The position numbers and the translations under genes were made by a program. The notes beneath the pieces were generated by a model. The model had not been told where the DNA came from. It saw only the letters and a list, made by a program, of their open reading frames with translations, and did no database searches. From Citrobacter amalonaticus (GTDB taxonomy: Bacteria; Pseudomonadota; Gammaproteobacteria; Enterobacterales; Enterobacteriaceae): 64,000 bases of DNA. Positions 28,724-38,960 of this stretch are shown here, piece by piece. The stretch covers positions 992,001 through 1,056,000 of the forward strand of contig NZ_AP024585.1 in the NCBI RefSeq assembly GCF_018323885.1. Direction: 5' to 3'. Numbering within the stretch: position 1 is the stretch's first letter; each line of letters starts with the position of its first letter.

Positions 28724-31114
28724 TTATTTCGCGTCGTCAGGCAAGGCGTAAGCGACAATATAATCGCCCATCTTCGTACCAAACGAGCCGTGGCCTCCGG
28801 CTGAAATCACGACATACTGTTTACCGTTCACCTCATAGGTCATCGGTGTGGCTTGTCCACCGGCTGGCAGACGCCCCTGCCACAGTTTCTCACCGTTGCT
28901 CATGTTATAGGCGCGCAGGTAGTTATCCGCCGTGGCGGCAATAAACAACACGTTGCCCGCCGTTGAGATAGGACCGCCCAGCATTGGCATCCCCATATTG
29001 AACGGTACTGGAACCGGCATCGGGAACGGCATGCTGTCCTGCGGCGTGCCAATGCGTTTTTTCCAGACTACCTCATTGGTCTTCAGATCCAGCGCGGAGA
29101 TATAACCCCAGGCCGGTTGCTTACATGGCAGACCAAACGGCGACAGGAATGGGTTCAGCGTGACGCCAAACGGCACGCCATATTGCGGCTGGATACCGGA
29201 TTCGGTGCCTGTGCCTTTTGCATCTTTCGGCTGTTCCATCGGATTACCCGGACCGCGTGGGATCAGCTTCGAGACGAACGGCAGCGCCATCGGGTTGGCA
29301 ATCGCCACCTGACGGTTCGGATCGACCGAGATACCACCCCATTCGAACATCCCGAGGTTACCCGGGAACACCAGCGTGCCCTGCTCAGACGGCGGAGTAA
29401 AGATGCCCTCATAGCGCATCTGGTGGAACATCACGCGGCACACCAGTTGATCGAACATGGTGGCGCCCCACATATCCGCTCCGGTCAGATCTTTTTTCGG
29501 GCGGAAACTCAGTTCAGAGAACGGCTGCGTTTTGCTGACGTAATCGCCTTTCGCGGCACCCTGCGGAACCGGTTTTTCCGGTGCCGGAACGACCAGTTCA
29601 CCGTTACGGCGGTCGAGGACAAAGATGTTACCGGTTTTCGCTGGCGCGTAGATAACAGGGACTTTCTCACCGTTGACGGTGATATCCGCCAGCGTCGGCT
29701 GGGACGGCATGTCCATATCCCACAGATCGTGGTGAACGGTCTGATAGCTCCAGGCAAGTTTACCGGTGGTCGCGTTCAGCGCCACAATCGAGCTGGCGTA
29801 GCGTTCCTGCTCTGGCGTACGGTTACCCCCCCAGATATCCGGCGTAGTCACCCCCATCGGCAGATAGACCAGATCCAGTTTCGCGTCGTAGGCCGCCGGA
29901 GCCCAGGAGTTCGGCGAGTTAAAGGTAAAAGAGTGCTCATCGGAAGGGATTGCATTCGGGTCTTTCGCACCCGGATCGAACGCCCACAGCAGTTTACCGT
30001 TATTGACGTCAAAACCACGGATCACGCCCGAGGTTTCGCGCGTGGAGAAGTTATCCGTTACTGAACCAGCAATCACAATCGTTTTATCGGTGATGATTGG
30101 CGGCGATGTTGGCTCATACAGACCCGGCGTGGTGTCCGGCATGTTGGTCTGCAGATTCAGAATGCCTTTGTTGGCAAAGGTTTCGCACAGCTTGCCGGTT
30201 TCGGCGTTCACCGCAAACAGACGACCGTCGTTGACGGGCAGGATGATACGGCGCGGACAGTCGGCAACCACTTCCGGGGAAGCGTTATCGGCTTTCGCTT
30301 CATGGTACGACACGCCACGGCAGGTCACGTGCTGGAAGCTGGTGTTGGTATTGAGTTGCGGATCGAAATGCCACTTCTCTTTACCGGTAGCGGCATCCAG
30401 CGCGAACAGACGCTGATGGGCGGTACAAAGATACAGCGTATCGCCAACCTTAATCGGCGTCACTTCATTGGTGATTTCACCCGGATCGTTCGGCTGCTTC
30501 AGGTCACCGGTGCGAAACACCCACGCTTCTTTCAGGTTGTGGACGTTATCGGCGTTGATCTGTTTGAGCGGCGAGAAACGCTGGCCTTCCTGATTACGAC
30601 CATACGCGGGCCAGTCGTTGTCCGAAATGGCGGAGATAGGTTCGGCTGGTGTGGCGTCGGCGCTCAGCGTGCCGTTGATCTCCTGCGGATCATGAAAGCC
30701 CGCCCAGGTGAGGAGCCCGCCGCTGATCAGCAGGGCCACCACCAGAGCGGCTACGGCACCGCGGGAAGGGACGATCAGGCGATGCCAGACGAACGGTAAA
30801 ATCAGCCAGATGCCGAAGAAGACCAGAATATCGCTGCGCGGCGTCAGCGCCCAAAAGTCGAACCCGACCTCCCACACGCCCCAAATCAGGGTGGCGAGGA
30901 GCAGGGCGGCGTACAGCCAGAGTGCGGAACGTTTGCTGCGCCAGAGCAATACGGCAACGCCCAGCATCACCAGTCCCGCAATCGGGTAGTACCAGGAGCC
31001 GCCAATGGCGACCAGCCAGCCTCCGCCGATCAAAAGATAAAGCCCGCATAGCGCTGCAAAGAGGGCCGTTAGCGTCACGAGTAACCGTGGCGAACGTGCG
31101 TTGTTATCTGCCAT
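28724..31114 (-). CDS. gcd: Quinoprotein (PQQ) glucose dehydrogenase
   Basis: A 796-residue membrane-bound enzyme, the same length as E. coli Gcd. Five N-terminal membrane helices (about residues 8-140) bind ubiquinone. A large periplasmic eight-bladed propeller follows, with DWPAYGRNQEGQRFSPLKQI at its start. It oxidises glucose to gluconolactone with PQQ and passes electrons to ubiquinone. No PQQ synthesis genes are seen in this window, so the cell may need PQQ from outside. I chose ATG 31114; six upstream in-frame residues are not conserved. It diverges from hpt, with a perfect CRP site between. Confidence 0.96.
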   Translation of the reverse strand: MADNNARSPRLLVTLTALFAALCGLYLLIGGGWLVAIGGSWYYPIAGLVMLGVAVLLWRSKRSALWLYAALLLATLIWGVWEVGFDFWALTPRSDILVFFGIWLILPFVWHRLIVPSRGAVAALVVALLISGGLLTWAGFHDPQEINGTLSADATPAEPISAISDNDWPAYGRNQEGQRFSPLKQINADNVHNLKEAWVFRTGDLKQPNDPGEITNEVTPIKVGDTLYLCTAHQRLFALDAATGKEKWHFDPQLNTNTSFQHVTCRGVSYHEAKADNASPEVVADCPRRIILPVNDGRLFAVNAETGKLCETFANKGILNLQTNMPDTTPGLYEPTSPPIITDKTIVIAGSVTDNFSTRETSGVIRGFDVNNGKLLWAFDPGAKDPNAIPSDEHSFTFNSPNSWAPAAYDAKLDLVYLPMGVTTPDIWGGNRTPEQERYASSIVALNATTGKLAWSYQTVHHDLWDMDMPSQPTLADITVNGEKVPVIYAPAKTGNIFVLDRRNGELVVPAPEKPVPQGAAKGDYVSKTQPFSELSFRPKKDLTGADMWGATMFDQLVCRVMFHQMRYEGIFTPPSEQGTLVFPGNLGMFEWGGISVDPNRQVAIANPMALPFVSKLIPRGPGNPMEQPKDAKGTGTESGIQPQYGVPFGVTLNPFLSPFGLPCKQPAWGYISALDLKTNEVVWKKRIGTPQDSMPFPMPVPVPFNMGMPMLGGPISTAGNVLFIAATADNYLRAYNMSNGEKLWQGRLPAGGQATPMTYEVNGKQYVVISAGGHGSFGTKMGDYIVAYALPDDAK

Positions 31115-31175
31115 AAAAATACACCATCTCAATTTGTTAATTTTTTAGTAGCAATTAATTATAGGATTTAACATG

Positions 31176-31191
31176 TGTGATCGTCATCACA
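31176..31191. promoter_or_regulatory. Perfect CRP site between gcd and hpt
   Basis: TGTGATCGTCATCACA has both ideal half-sites (TGTGA, TCACA) with the correct 6-bp spacer. It is 62 bp upstream of gcd and 129 bp upstream of hpt. cAMP-CRP is known to influence gcd expression in E. coli. Which gene it controls here is inference. Confidence 0.85.
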
Positions 31192-31319
31192 AAATGAGCT
31201 TTATTAAGAGATGCCGCGAATAAATACTTTTACTGATATACTGCGTGCCTTGCGCTTAGATGCTGACTTATCAAGAGCAGGCATTAAGTGATTTGTTTTT
31301 AAATCATATGGTTAGAGAT

Positions 31320-31856
31320 ATGAAACATACTGTAGAAGTCATGATCCCCGAAGCGGAGATCAAAGCGCGTATCGCTGAACTGGGCCGTCAGATTACTGAG
31401 CGTTATAAAGACAGCGGCAGTGATATGGTGCTGGTGGGTCTGCTACGTGGCTCATTCATGTTTATGGCGGACCTGTGCCGTGAAGTGCAGGTATCTCATG
31501 AAGTCGATTTTATGACCGCCTCCAGCTACGGTAGCGGCATGTCCACCACCCGTGACGTCAAGATCCTCAAAGATCTCGATGAAGACATTCGCGGCAAGGA
31601 CGTGCTGATTGTGGAAGACATTATCGACTCCGGTAACACGCTGTCGAAAGTGCGTGAAATCCTGAGCCTGCGTGAACCGAAATCTCTGGCGATTTGCACC
31701 CTGCTGGATAAACCCTCCCGCCGTGAAGTGAACGTTCCGGTCGAGTTCATCGGGTTCTCCATTCCGGATGAGTTCGTGGTGGGCTACGGTATTGATTATG
31801 CGCAGCGCTATCGTCATCTGCCGTATGTCGGCAAAGTGGTGTTGCTGGACGAATAA
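31320..31856 (+). CDS. hpt: Hypoxanthine phosphoribosyltransferase
   Basis: A 178-residue purine salvage enzyme making IMP (and GMP less well) from the base and PRPP. The PRPP motif [14 protein letters not shown] (about 99-112) and [11 protein letters not shown] are present. The ATG at 31320 gives the E. coli N-terminus [11 protein letters not shown]; an earlier start at 31260 would add 20 residues without a ribosome site. It diverges from gcd and converges with can. Confidence 0.96.
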   Translation: MKHTVEVMIPEAEIKARIAELGRQITERYKDSGSDMVLVGLLRGSFMFMADLCREVQVSHEVDFMTASSYGSGMSTTRDVKILKDLDEDIRGKDVLIVEDIIDSGNTLSKVREILSLREPKSLAICTLLDKPSRREVNVPVEFIGFSIPDEFVVGYGIDYAQRYRHLPYVGKVVLLDE

Positions 31857-31860
31857 GCGT

Positions 31861-31886
31861 AAAAAAGCCGGGAAAATCCCGGCTTT
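31861..31886. terminator. Terminator between convergent hpt and can
   Basis: AAGCCGGGA pairs with TCCCGGCTT across AAA. Six As on the left make a strong T run on the minus strand, so it suits can best. The plus-strand TTT is short, so it may also serve hpt weakly. Confidence 0.88.
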
Positions 31887-31921
31887 GACTGGATACATCC
31901 CTGGTGTATGACCGGGGATTT

Positions 31922-32584
31922 TTATTTGTGATTGACGTGCTTCTGGCTGAGGTTAGACACGCCCTGACGATAACGCTGCTCCAGGGTGGCGCGACTGGTC
32001 GCGGTCACTTCCAGATCGCGCAGCAGGCCGTCGTGAATACCGTATGCCCAGCCGTGGATGGTCACTTTCTGACCCCGTTTCCAGGCTGACTGCATGATGG
32101 TGGAGTGGCCCAGGTTATACACCTGTTCCATCACGTTCAGCTCGCACAGCGTGTCCATACGGCGCTCTTGCGGCATTTCACCCAGCAATGAGCTATGTTT
32201 GAACCAGATATCACGGATATGCAGCAGCCAGTTGTCGATGAGGCCCAGTTCCGGGTTATCGACCGCAGCCTGTACGCCGCCACACCCGTAGTGACCACAG
32301 ATAATAATGTGTTCAACTTCGAGGACATCAACGGCATACTGAACAACAGAGAGGCAGTTGAGGTCGGTGTGGATGACCAGGTTGGCCACATTACGGTGGA
32401 CAAATAATTCGCCCGGTTCAAGACCGGTTAAACGTTCTGCGGGAACGCGACTGTCGGAACATCCAATCCATAGAAAGCGCGGTTTTTGCGCTTGCGCCAG
32501 TTTCTCAAAAAATCCGGAATCCTCTTCCACCAGCATTTTTGACCATAGTGCATTGTTGCTGATGAGTGTATCTATGTCTTTCAT
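31922..32584 (-). CDS. can: Carbonic anhydrase 2 (beta class)
   Basis: A 220-residue cytoplasmic zinc enzyme. The zinc ligands are Cys42, Asp44, His98 and Cys101 (GCSDSRVP and GHYGCGGV), the E. coli numbers. Asp44 as fourth ligand and the catalytic Arg46 pair mark the allosteric type II beta class. It hydrates CO2 to bicarbonate for carboxylases in air. I chose ATG 32584; the in-frame upstream ATG lacks support. It diverges from yadG with 108 bp between. Confidence 0.97.
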   Translation of the reverse strand: MKDIDTLISNNALWSKMLVEEDSGFFEKLAQAQKPRFLWIGCSDSRVPAERLTGLEPGELFVHRNVANLVIHTDLNCLSVVQYAVDVLEVEHIIICGHYGCGGVQAAVDNPELGLIDNWLLHIRDIWFKHSSLLGEMPQERRMDTLCELNVMEQVYNLGHSTIMQSAWKRGQKVTIHGWAYGIHDGLLRDLEVTATSRATLEQRYRQGVSNLSQKHVNHK

Positions 32585-32692
32585 GGAGGTTAACGACCTG
32601 TAACCAAATAAGTGCGTTGGGCTAATATAGGGCAACTCCGGGATTATTTAAACCACATATAAAGTGTAAGTACGTAAGGTAAGTAAAAATTT

Positions 32693-33619
32693 ATGACCAT
32701 TGCACTGGAACTTCAACAACTTAAAAAAACCTATCCTGGCGGTGTTCAGGCATTGCGCGGGATAGATTTACAGGTCGAAGCGGGGGATTTTTACGCGCTT
32801 CTGGGGCCGAACGGGGCAGGCAAGTCGACCACTATCGGTATCATCAGCTCGCTGGTGAATAAATCGTCCGGGCGCGTCAGCGTCTTTGGTTACGATCTCG
32901 AAAAAGATGTCGTCAACGCCAAACGTCAACTCGGGCTGGTGCCACAGGAATTTAACTTCAACCCGTTTGAGACCGTACAGCAGATTGTGGTCAATCAGGC
33001 GGGCTACTACGGCGTGGAGCGAAAAGAGGCGGTTGAGCGCAGCGAAAAGTATTTAAAACAGCTCGATCTGTGGGAAAAACGCAACGAACGTGCGCGGATG
33101 TTATCCGGCGGGATGAAGCGCCGTCTGATGATCGCCCGCGCGCTGATGCACGAGCCGAAGCTACTGATTCTCGATGAACCGACAGCGGGTGTCGATATTG
33201 AACTTCGCCGCTCAATGTGGGGGTTTTTGAAGGATTTAAACGACAAAGGCACCACTATCATTCTGACCACTCACTATCTGGAAGAGGCAGAAATGCTCTG
33301 CCGCAACATCGGAATTATTCAGCACGGCGAGCTGGTCGAAAACACCTCGATGAAGAACCTGCTCTCTAAGCTCAAGTCCGAAACCTTCATTCTCGATCTG
33401 GCAGCGAAAAGTCCGTTGCCGCAGCTGGAGGGCTATCACTATCGGCTGGTGGATACCTCAACGCTGGAAGTGGAAGTGTTGCGTGAGCAGGGAATTAACA
33501 GCGTGTTCAGCCAGCTCAGCGCGCAGGGCATTCAGGTATTGAGTATGCGTAACAAAGCGAACCGCCTTGAAGAGCTGTTTGTGTCACTGGTTCATGAAAA
33601 ACAAGGAGATCGCGCATGA
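32693..33619 (+). CDS. yadG: ABC exporter ATPase YadG
   Basis: A 308-residue ATP-binding subunit. It has Walker A GPNGAGKST (about 39-47), the signature LSGGMKRR and Walker B LLILDEPTAG. It belongs to the group of ABC-2 type exporters (daunorubicin/NodI-like). The substrate is unknown. Its TGA overlaps the ATG of the permease gene yadH, showing coupling. Confidence 0.95.
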   Translation: MTIALELQQLKKTYPGGVQALRGIDLQVEAGDFYALLGPNGAGKSTTIGIISSLVNKSSGRVSVFGYDLEKDVVNAKRQLGLVPQEFNFNPFETVQQIVVNQAGYYGVERKEAVERSEKYLKQLDLWEKRNERARMLSGGMKRRLMIARALMHEPKLLILDEPTAGVDIELRRSMWGFLKDLNDKGTTIILTTHYLEEAEMLCRNIGIIQHGELVENTSMKNLLSKLKSETFILDLAAKSPLPQLEGYHYRLVDTSTLEVEVLREQGINSVFSQLSAQGIQVLSMRNKANRLEELFVSLVHEKQGDRA

Positions 33620-34386
33620 TGCAGCTTTACTGGGTCGCGCTGAAAAGCATCTGGGCGAAAGAAATTAACCGCTTTATGCGGATCTGGATCCAGACGCTCG
33701 TGCCGCCCGTCATCACCATGACGCTCTATTTTATTATCTTCGGTAACCTGATTGGTTCCCGCATTGGCGAGATGCACGGTTTCAGCTATATGCAGTTTAT
33801 CGTGCCGGGTCTAATCATGATGGCGGTCATCACCAACGCGTATGCGAACGTGGCGTCGTCATTCTTTAGCGCCAAATTCCAGCGCAACATTGAAGAGCTG
33901 CTGGTTGCCCCGGTACCGACACACGTGATTATCGCCGGTTTTGTCGGCGGCGGAGTGGCGCGCGGACTGTGCGTTGGGGTGCTGGTGACGGCGATTTCCC
34001 TGTTCTTTGTTCCGTTCCAGGTGCATTCGTGGCTGTTTGTGGCGCTGACGCTGGTTCTGACGGCGATTCTGTTTTCGCTGGCGGGGCTGTTGAACGCCGT
34101 ATTTGCGAAAACCTTTGATGACATCAGCCTGATCCCGACGTTTGTCCTGACGCCGCTGACCTATCTCGGTGGGGTGTTTTACTCCCTGACGCTGCTGCCG
34201 CCGTTCTGGCAGGGGTTATCGCAACTGAACCCGATCGTCTATATGATTAGCGGCTTCCGCTACGGCTTCCTCGGCATTCACGATGTGCCGTTAGTGACTA
34301 CGTTTGGCGTGCTGGTGGTCTTTATTGTGGTGTTTTATCTGCTGTGCTGGTCTTTAATCCAGCGCGGTCGCGGGTTGCGTAGCTGA
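33616..34386 (+). CDS. yadH: ABC-2 type exporter permease YadH
   Basis: A 256-residue inner-membrane protein with six hydrophobic segments and the ABC-2 signature near the C-terminus (LTPLTYLGGVFYSL ... LNPIVYMISGFRYGFLG). It pairs with YadG to form a half-size exporter of unknown substrate. A hairpin follows. Confidence 0.95.
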   Translation: MMQLYWVALKSIWAKEINRFMRIWIQTLVPPVITMTLYFIIFGNLIGSRIGEMHGFSYMQFIVPGLIMMAVITNAYANVASSFFSAKFQRNIEELLVAPVPTHVIIAGFVGGGVARGLCVGVLVTAISLFFVPFQVHSWLFVALTLVLTAILFSLAGLLNAVFAKTFDDISLIPTFVLTPLTYLGGVFYSLTLLPPFWQGLSQLNPIVYMISGFRYGFLGIHDVPLVTTFGVLVVFIVVFYLLCWSLIQRGRGLRS

Positions 34387-34393
34387 CCGTTTT

Positions 34394-34422
34394 CATCCTC
34401 TCCTCCCGGTGAGGAGAGGATG
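34394..34422 (+). terminator. Hairpin after yadH
   Basis: A perfect 12-bp stem (CATCCTCTCCTC at 34394-34405, GAGGAGAGGATG at 34411-34422), 5-base loop, followed by ATTGTTG. It lies 8 bases past the yadH stop; the T run is weak. Confidence 0.7.
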
Positions 34423-34492
34423 ATTGTTGACCATTGTCATCATTCTCCATTTGTCACTCTGATAAACTACTTGCCTGCTAATGAGGTGAGAA

Positions 34493-34933
34493 ATGCTAGG
34501 CTGGGTCATAACCTGTCATGACGATAAGGCTGAGGAACTGCTGAGCCTTCTGGAAAAAAAACACGGCCCACTGGCGCAATGCCGGGCGGTGAATTTTTGG
34601 CGTGGATTGAGCGCGAACATGCTGAGTCGGATGATGTGCGACGCATTGCATGCTACGGATTCCGGTGATGGCGTCATCTTTCTGACCGACCAGCCCGGTG
34701 CGGCGCCGTATCGCGTGGCTTCACTGCTGAGCCATAAACATCCGCAGTGTGAAGTCATTTCCGGCATTTCTGTAACGTTGCTGGAGCAAATGCTCCCAAC
34801 ACGAGAATCCATGAGTAGTCAGGCGTTTCGCGACCAGATAGTTGCTCTTGGTGGGCCAGAGGTGACCAGTCTTTGGCATCAGCAACAGAAAAATCCTCCC
34901 TTTGTTCTACTGCACGATTTGTATGAGTATTGA
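34493..34933 (+). CDS. yadI: PTS EIIA-like protein YadI
   Basis: A 146-residue protein of the mannose-type EIIA family. The start MLGWVITCHDD places His9 where EIIA proteins carry the phosphorylated histidine. GVIFLTDQPGAAPYRVASLL matches the family's central strand-helix. No EIIB, C or D genes lie nearby, so it is an orphan PTS subunit with an unknown partner. GAGGTG precedes the ATG. Confidence 0.92.
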   Translation: MLGWVITCHDDKAEELLSLLEKKHGPLAQCRAVNFWRGLSANMLSRMMCDALHATDSGDGVIFLTDQPGAAPYRVASLLSHKHPQCEVISGISVTLLEQMLPTRESMSSQAFRDQIVALGGPEVTSLWHQQQKNPPFVLLHDLYEY

Positions 34934-34997
34934 TCATTCTTATTAATGAGGTGAATTGATACAATCGCTGCGTTGTTTCTTGCCCCGGTTATGGTTA

Positions 34998-36224
34998 ATG
35001 ATGAAATATCTGTTTCTGCTGCTGCTGTCCCTCTCTACAGTCGTCAGTGCGGCGTTGCCTGCTCGCTATATGCAAACCACTGAAGATGCGGCTATTTGGG
35101 CGCAAATAGGCGATGACATGGTGACCGTGGGAAATATTCGCGCCGGACAGATTATTTCTGTCATTCCGGTCGCGGCGGATTATTACGAATTCAAATTCGG
35201 CTTCGGTACCGGGTTTATTGACAAAGGCCATCTGGAACCGGTGCAGGGTAAACAACGCGTTGAGGACAGCCTCGGCGATCTTAATAAACCGCTCAGCAAT
35301 CAGAATCTGATCACCTGGCAAGCCACTCCCGTTTATAACGCACCGAATATTGGTAGTGCGCCGTTTGGCGTACTGGCGGATAACCTGCGTTATCCCATCA
35401 TCAGTAAACTGAAAGACCGGCTGAATCAAACCTGGTATCAGATTCGCATTGGCGATCGGCTGGCCTGGATAAGTGCCCTCGATGCCCAGGAAGACCGTGG
35501 ATTGCCGGTGCTGACCTATCACCATATTCTGCGCGATGAAGAGAACACCCGTTTTCGTCATACCTCTACCACCACGTCAGTTCGCGCCTTCAGCAACCAG
35601 ATGACCTGGCTGCGCGATCGCGGATACCGTACGCTGACGATGACGCAACTGGAAGGCTATGTGCGTAACAATATGAATCTGCCCGCGCGAGCGGTGGTGA
35701 TTACCTTTGATGACGGCCTGAAGTCAGTGAGTCGTTATGCTTATCCGGTGCTGAAGCAGTATGGGATGAAGGCCACGGCGTTTATTATCTCGTCGCGAAT
35801 TAAAGTTCGCCCACAAAAATGGGACCCCAAATCGCTGCAGTTCATGAGCATTTCAGAGCTTAATGGTATCCGCGACGTGTTTGACTTTCAGTCCCATACG
35901 CACTTTTTACATCGGGTCGACGGCTATCACCGGCCAATCCTGCTCAGCCGCAGCCATCACAATATTCTGTTTGATTTTGCACGCTCCCGGCGTGCGCTGG
36001 CTCCGTTTAATCCCCATGTCCTTTATCTTTCGTATCCGTTTGGCGGTTATAACGCGACGGCCGTAAAAGCCGCGGAAGAGGCTGGATTTCACCTGGCGGT
36101 GACTACGATGAAAGGGAAGGTGAAGCCGGGGGATAATCCGTTTTTACTGAAACGCCTGTATATCTTAAGAACGGATTCGCTGGAGACGATGTCGCGGCTG
36201 ATCAGCAATCAGCCGCAGGGGTAG
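34998..36224 (+). CDS. yadE: Exported polysaccharide deacetylase YadE
   Basis: A 408-residue protein with a signal peptide ([20 protein letters not shown]). An SH3-like N-terminal region (about 25-170) is followed by an NodB-type deacetylase domain. The domain has TFDDGLKS (catalytic Asp and metal-binding Asp), SHTHFLH (metal histidines) and SYPFGGYN. It probably removes N-acetyl groups from an envelope glycan; the substrate is unknown. Paired ATGs at 34998 and 35001 make the exact start uncertain by one codon. It converges with panD. Confidence 0.92.
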   Translation: MMKYLFLLLLSLSTVVSAALPARYMQTTEDAAIWAQIGDDMVTVGNIRAGQIISVIPVAADYYEFKFGFGTGFIDKGHLEPVQGKQRVEDSLGDLNKPLSNQNLITWQATPVYNAPNIGSAPFGVLADNLRYPIISKLKDRLNQTWYQIRIGDRLAWISALDAQEDRGLPVLTYHHILRDEENTRFRHTSTTTSVRAFSNQMTWLRDRGYRTLTMTQLEGYVRNNMNLPARAVVITFDDGLKSVSRYAYPVLKQYGMKATAFIISSRIKVRPQKWDPKSLQFMSISELNGIRDVFDFQSHTHFLHRVDGYHRPILLSRSHHNILFDFARSRRALAPFNPHVLYLSYPFGGYNATAVKAAEEAGFHLAVTTMKGKVKPGDNPFLLKRLYILRTDSLETMSRLISNQPQG

Positions 36225-36229
36225 TTCGC

Positions 36230-36610
36230 TTACGCAACCTGAACCGGAATGGCTTTCGCGGTGCGTTTCATTTCATTGTCGCCTTCGAAGTAAGCGACCT
36301 TTGGCTGCCAGCGGCGCGCTTCTTCGTCAGACATGGTCACGAAGCTGGCGATGATCACAATGTCGCCCACGCTGGCACAGTGTGCCGCTGCGCCGTTGAC
36401 GGAGATGATTCTGGAACCGCGCTCGGCGGCAATCGCATAGGTGGAAAAGCGTTTACCGTTGCTCACGTTCCAGATATCGATGGCTTCATTTTCAAGGATC
36501 CCGGCGGCATCCAGAAAATCCTGATCGATGGCGCAGGAACCTTCATAGTGCAGGTCCGCCTGAGTTACTTTCACGCGGTGGAGTTTGCCCTGCAGCATAG
36601 TGCGAATCAT
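36230..36610 (-). CDS. panD: Aspartate 1-decarboxylase proenzyme
   Basis: A 126-residue proenzyme. Self-cleavage between Gly24 and Ser25 (HYEGSCAID) makes the pyruvoyl group that converts aspartate to beta-alanine for pantothenate. It is the last gene of the panB-panC-panD set. E. coli has yadD between panC and panD; here only 93 bases separate them and no such gene is present. Confidence 0.97.
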   Translation of the reverse strand: MIRTMLQGKLHRVKVTQADLHYEGSCAIDQDFLDAAGILENEAIDIWNVSNGKRFSTYAIAAERGSRIISVNGAAAHCASVGDIVIIASFVTMSDEEARRWQPKVAYFEGDNEMKRTAKAIPVQVA

Positions 36611-36703
36611 AACGTCTACCTTAAACTCGTATCGATAACGAAGCAGGTCGAAACCTGCTTTGAGAAATTTCTCAGGCAGTATTGCCCGATTTTTAACCCC
36701 TGT

Positions 36704-37558
36704 CTACTGGGTTAATGCAACCGTCTGATTGTCAATTAACCGTGCCTGGCCAAGCCATGCGGCAACCAGAATCACCGCACGCTGGCTGCTTTCGGTTAGC
36801 TCAAGCAGCGTGTCAGCATCGCGGATCTGAATGTCATCGGGGCGGAAGCCTTTTTCCGTCAGCTCCTGTTCAGCGATGGCAATAATCTCTTCCAGTTCAC
36901 GCTCGCCGGCCTGCAGTTTCTCCGCGATGCGGCCCATCACTTTGTACAAACCTGGGGCGATTTTGCGTTGTTCGGCCATCAGATAACCGTTACGCGAACT
37001 CAGGGCTAAACCGTCTTTGGCGCGAATAATCGGCACGCCGACGATCTCGATGTCGTAGCCCATGTCGGCAACCATTTTGCGGATCAGCGCCAGTTGCTGG
37101 AAGTCTTTCTCGCCAAAGCAGGCGACGTCCGGTTGTACCAGATTGAACAACTTGCTGACGATGGTTGAAACCCCACGGAAATGGCCCGGGCGGCTGGCGC
37201 CTTCCAGCATCGTCGAAAGGCCGGGGACATCCACGTAGGTCTGCCCGTCGGTGCCCTGAGGATAGATTTGGTCCGGTGCGGGAGCAAAGACGAAATCCAC
37301 CTTACGCTTGTTCAGTTTTTCGCAGTCTTCCTGCAGCGTGCGGGGGTAGCGCACCAGATCGTCCGGACGGTCAAACTGCATTGGGTTGACGAAAATACTC
37401 ACCACCACGATGTCCGCACGGGCTTTGGCTTCATCCACCAGCTTCATGTGACCATCATGCAGGTTGCCCATCGTCGGCACCAGCGCAATGCGCTTCCCTT
37501 CCTGACGGGCTCTGCGGATATGCTGGCGCAGCAGCGGCAGGGTTTCAATAATCAGCAC
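36704..37558 (-). CDS. panC: Pantothenate synthetase
   Basis: A 284-residue cytidylyltransferase-fold ligase that joins pantoate and beta-alanine with ATP. It has [14 protein letters not shown] (the HIGH-type motif, about 28-41) and ISSRNGYL-like LSSRNGYL (KMSKS-loop equivalent). The start is GTG (complement of 37556-37558), preceded by AAGGAG. It lies 11 bases after panB in the same operon. Confidence 0.97.
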   Translation of the reverse strand: MLIIETLPLLRQHIRRARQEGKRIALVPTMGNLHDGHMKLVDEAKARADIVVVSIFVNPMQFDRPDDLVRYPRTLQEDCEKLNKRKVDFVFAPAPDQIYPQGTDGQTYVDVPGLSTMLEGASRPGHFRGVSTIVSKLFNLVQPDVACFGEKDFQQLALIRKMVADMGYDIEIVGVPIIRAKDGLALSSRNGYLMAEQRKIAPGLYKVMGRIAEKLQAGERELEEIIAIAEQELTEKGFRPDDIQIRDADTLLELTESSQRAVILVAAWLGQARLIDNQTVALTQ

Positions 37559-37569
37559 AACAAGACTCC

Positions 37570-38361
37570 TTAATGGAAACTGTGTTCTTCGCCCGGATAG
37601 ACGCCGGACTCAACCTCGGCAATATACTGCCGTACCGCGGCGCGCATGTCGCCTGCTTGCGTAAGGAAATTTTTGGCAAATTTCGGAATATGGCCGCCGG
37701 TGATGCCAAAGGCGTCGTGCATGACTAAAATTTGTCCGTCGGTCACGTTGCCGGCACCGATACCGATAACCGGAATGGAGAGCGCCTCCGTCACGCGTTT
37801 GGCCAGTTCAACCGGGACGCATTCCAGCACGATGAGCTGCGCGCCTGCGGCTTCCAGCGCCAGGGCATCGTCCAGCAAAACCTGTCCGGCATCGCCACGG
37901 CCCTGAATTTTATAGCCGCCGAAAATATTGACCGACTGTGGCGTCAGGCCCAGGTGTCCGCAGACGGGGACCGCGCGCTCGGTGAGCATTTTCACGGTCT
38001 CCACCAGCCATGCACCACCTTCAATCTTGACCATGTTCGCGCCCGCGCGCATGACGGTGGCCGAATTTTCAAAGGCCTGTTCCGGCGTCGCGTAAGCCAT
38101 AAACGGCAGATCGGCGAGCAGCAGGCAATTCGGCGCGCCGCGACGCACCGCCTGCGTGTGGTAAGCGATATCCTCAACCGTCACCGGCAGGGTGGAGTCA
38201 TGCCCCTGTACTGTCATCCCCAGGGAATCCCCGACCAGCATCACATTGATCCCTTCGTCGGCAAACAGTCTGGCGAAACTGTAGTCATAAGCAGTAATGG
38301 TGGCGAAGCGTTTTTTCTCTTGTTTGCACTTCTGCAACAGCGAGAGGGTGGTCGGTTTCAT
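37570..38361 (-). CDS. panB: 3-methyl-2-oxobutanoate hydroxymethyltransferase
   Basis: A 263-residue TIM-barrel enzyme that makes ketopantoate from alpha-ketoisovalerate with methylene-tetrahydrofolate. It shows [24 protein letters not shown] (metal Asp45), VKIEGG and [15 protein letters not shown]. It is first of the pan genes. It sits only 119 bp from folK, without the fimbrial operon that E. coli K-12 carries between them. Confidence 0.97.
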   Translation of the reverse strand: MKPTTLSLLQKCKQEKKRFATITAYDYSFARLFADEGINVMLVGDSLGMTVQGHDSTLPVTVEDIAYHTQAVRRGAPNCLLLADLPFMAYATPEQAFENSATVMRAGANMVKIEGGAWLVETVKMLTERAVPVCGHLGLTPQSVNIFGGYKIQGRGDAGQVLLDDALALEAAGAQLIVLECVPVELAKRVTEALSIPVIGIGAGNVTDGQILVMHDAFGITGGHIPKFAKNFLTQAGDMRAAVRQYIAEVESGVYPGEEHSFH

Positions 38362-38480
38362 AACATTTCCTGATGGTGAACGTCATATTTACCGGCATTC
38401 TAACAGTCACATTCAGGGGGGCAATTGTTTTAAGCAACTGTTTGCGCGAAAGCAATAAACAGGAAATGAGGTGAGGGCCA

Positions 38481-38960
38481 TTACCAGTGTGCGGGTTTTT
38501 CTGCACCAAGATGAGTGAGTCTCTGTTGCAGTGAGGTACCGTCAGGGAAGTGCAGGTCAGGGGCGATTTCGAACAGCGGCCAGAGCATAAAACCGCGATT
38601 TTTCATATCGTAATGCGGCACGGTCAGGCGTTCGCTGTTGATGACGCGATCGCCAAACAGCATGATATCCAGGTCTAACGTGCGCGGTCCCCAGCGTTCG
38701 GCCTTGCGTACCCGGCCCTGCTGGAGTTCGATGCGCTGGGTGTGGTCGAGCAGGGCTTCTGGTTCGAGCGTTGTTTCCAGCGCCACGGCGGCGTTCAGGT
38801 AATCGGGCTGATCCTGCGGGCCCAGCGGCGGGGTTCGATAAAAAGAAGAGATGGCGACAATCTGGCTTTCGGGGATCTCGCCTATCGCGTTGACGGCAGC
38901 ATTGACCTGCTCCAGAGGAGAGGCCAGATTACTGCCCAGTGCGATATAAACGAGGGTCAT
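38481..38960 (-). CDS. folK: HPPK, dihydropterin pyrophosphokinase
   Basis: A 159-residue enzyme that transfers pyrophosphate from ATP to 6-hydroxymethyl-7,8-dihydropterin in folate synthesis. The catalytic loops are present: [19 protein letters not shown] and the signature [16 protein letters not shown] with the two Mg-binding aspartates. Its ATG overlaps the pcnB stop (ATGA), so translation is coupled. Confidence 0.97.
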   Translation of the reverse strand: MTLVYIALGSNLASPLEQVNAAVNAIGEIPESQIVAISSFYRTPPLGPQDQPDYLNAAVALETTLEPEALLDHTQRIELQQGRVRKAERWGPRTLDLDIMLFGDRVINSERLTVPHYDMKNRGFMLWPLFEIAPDLHFPDGTSLQQRLTHLGAEKPAHW

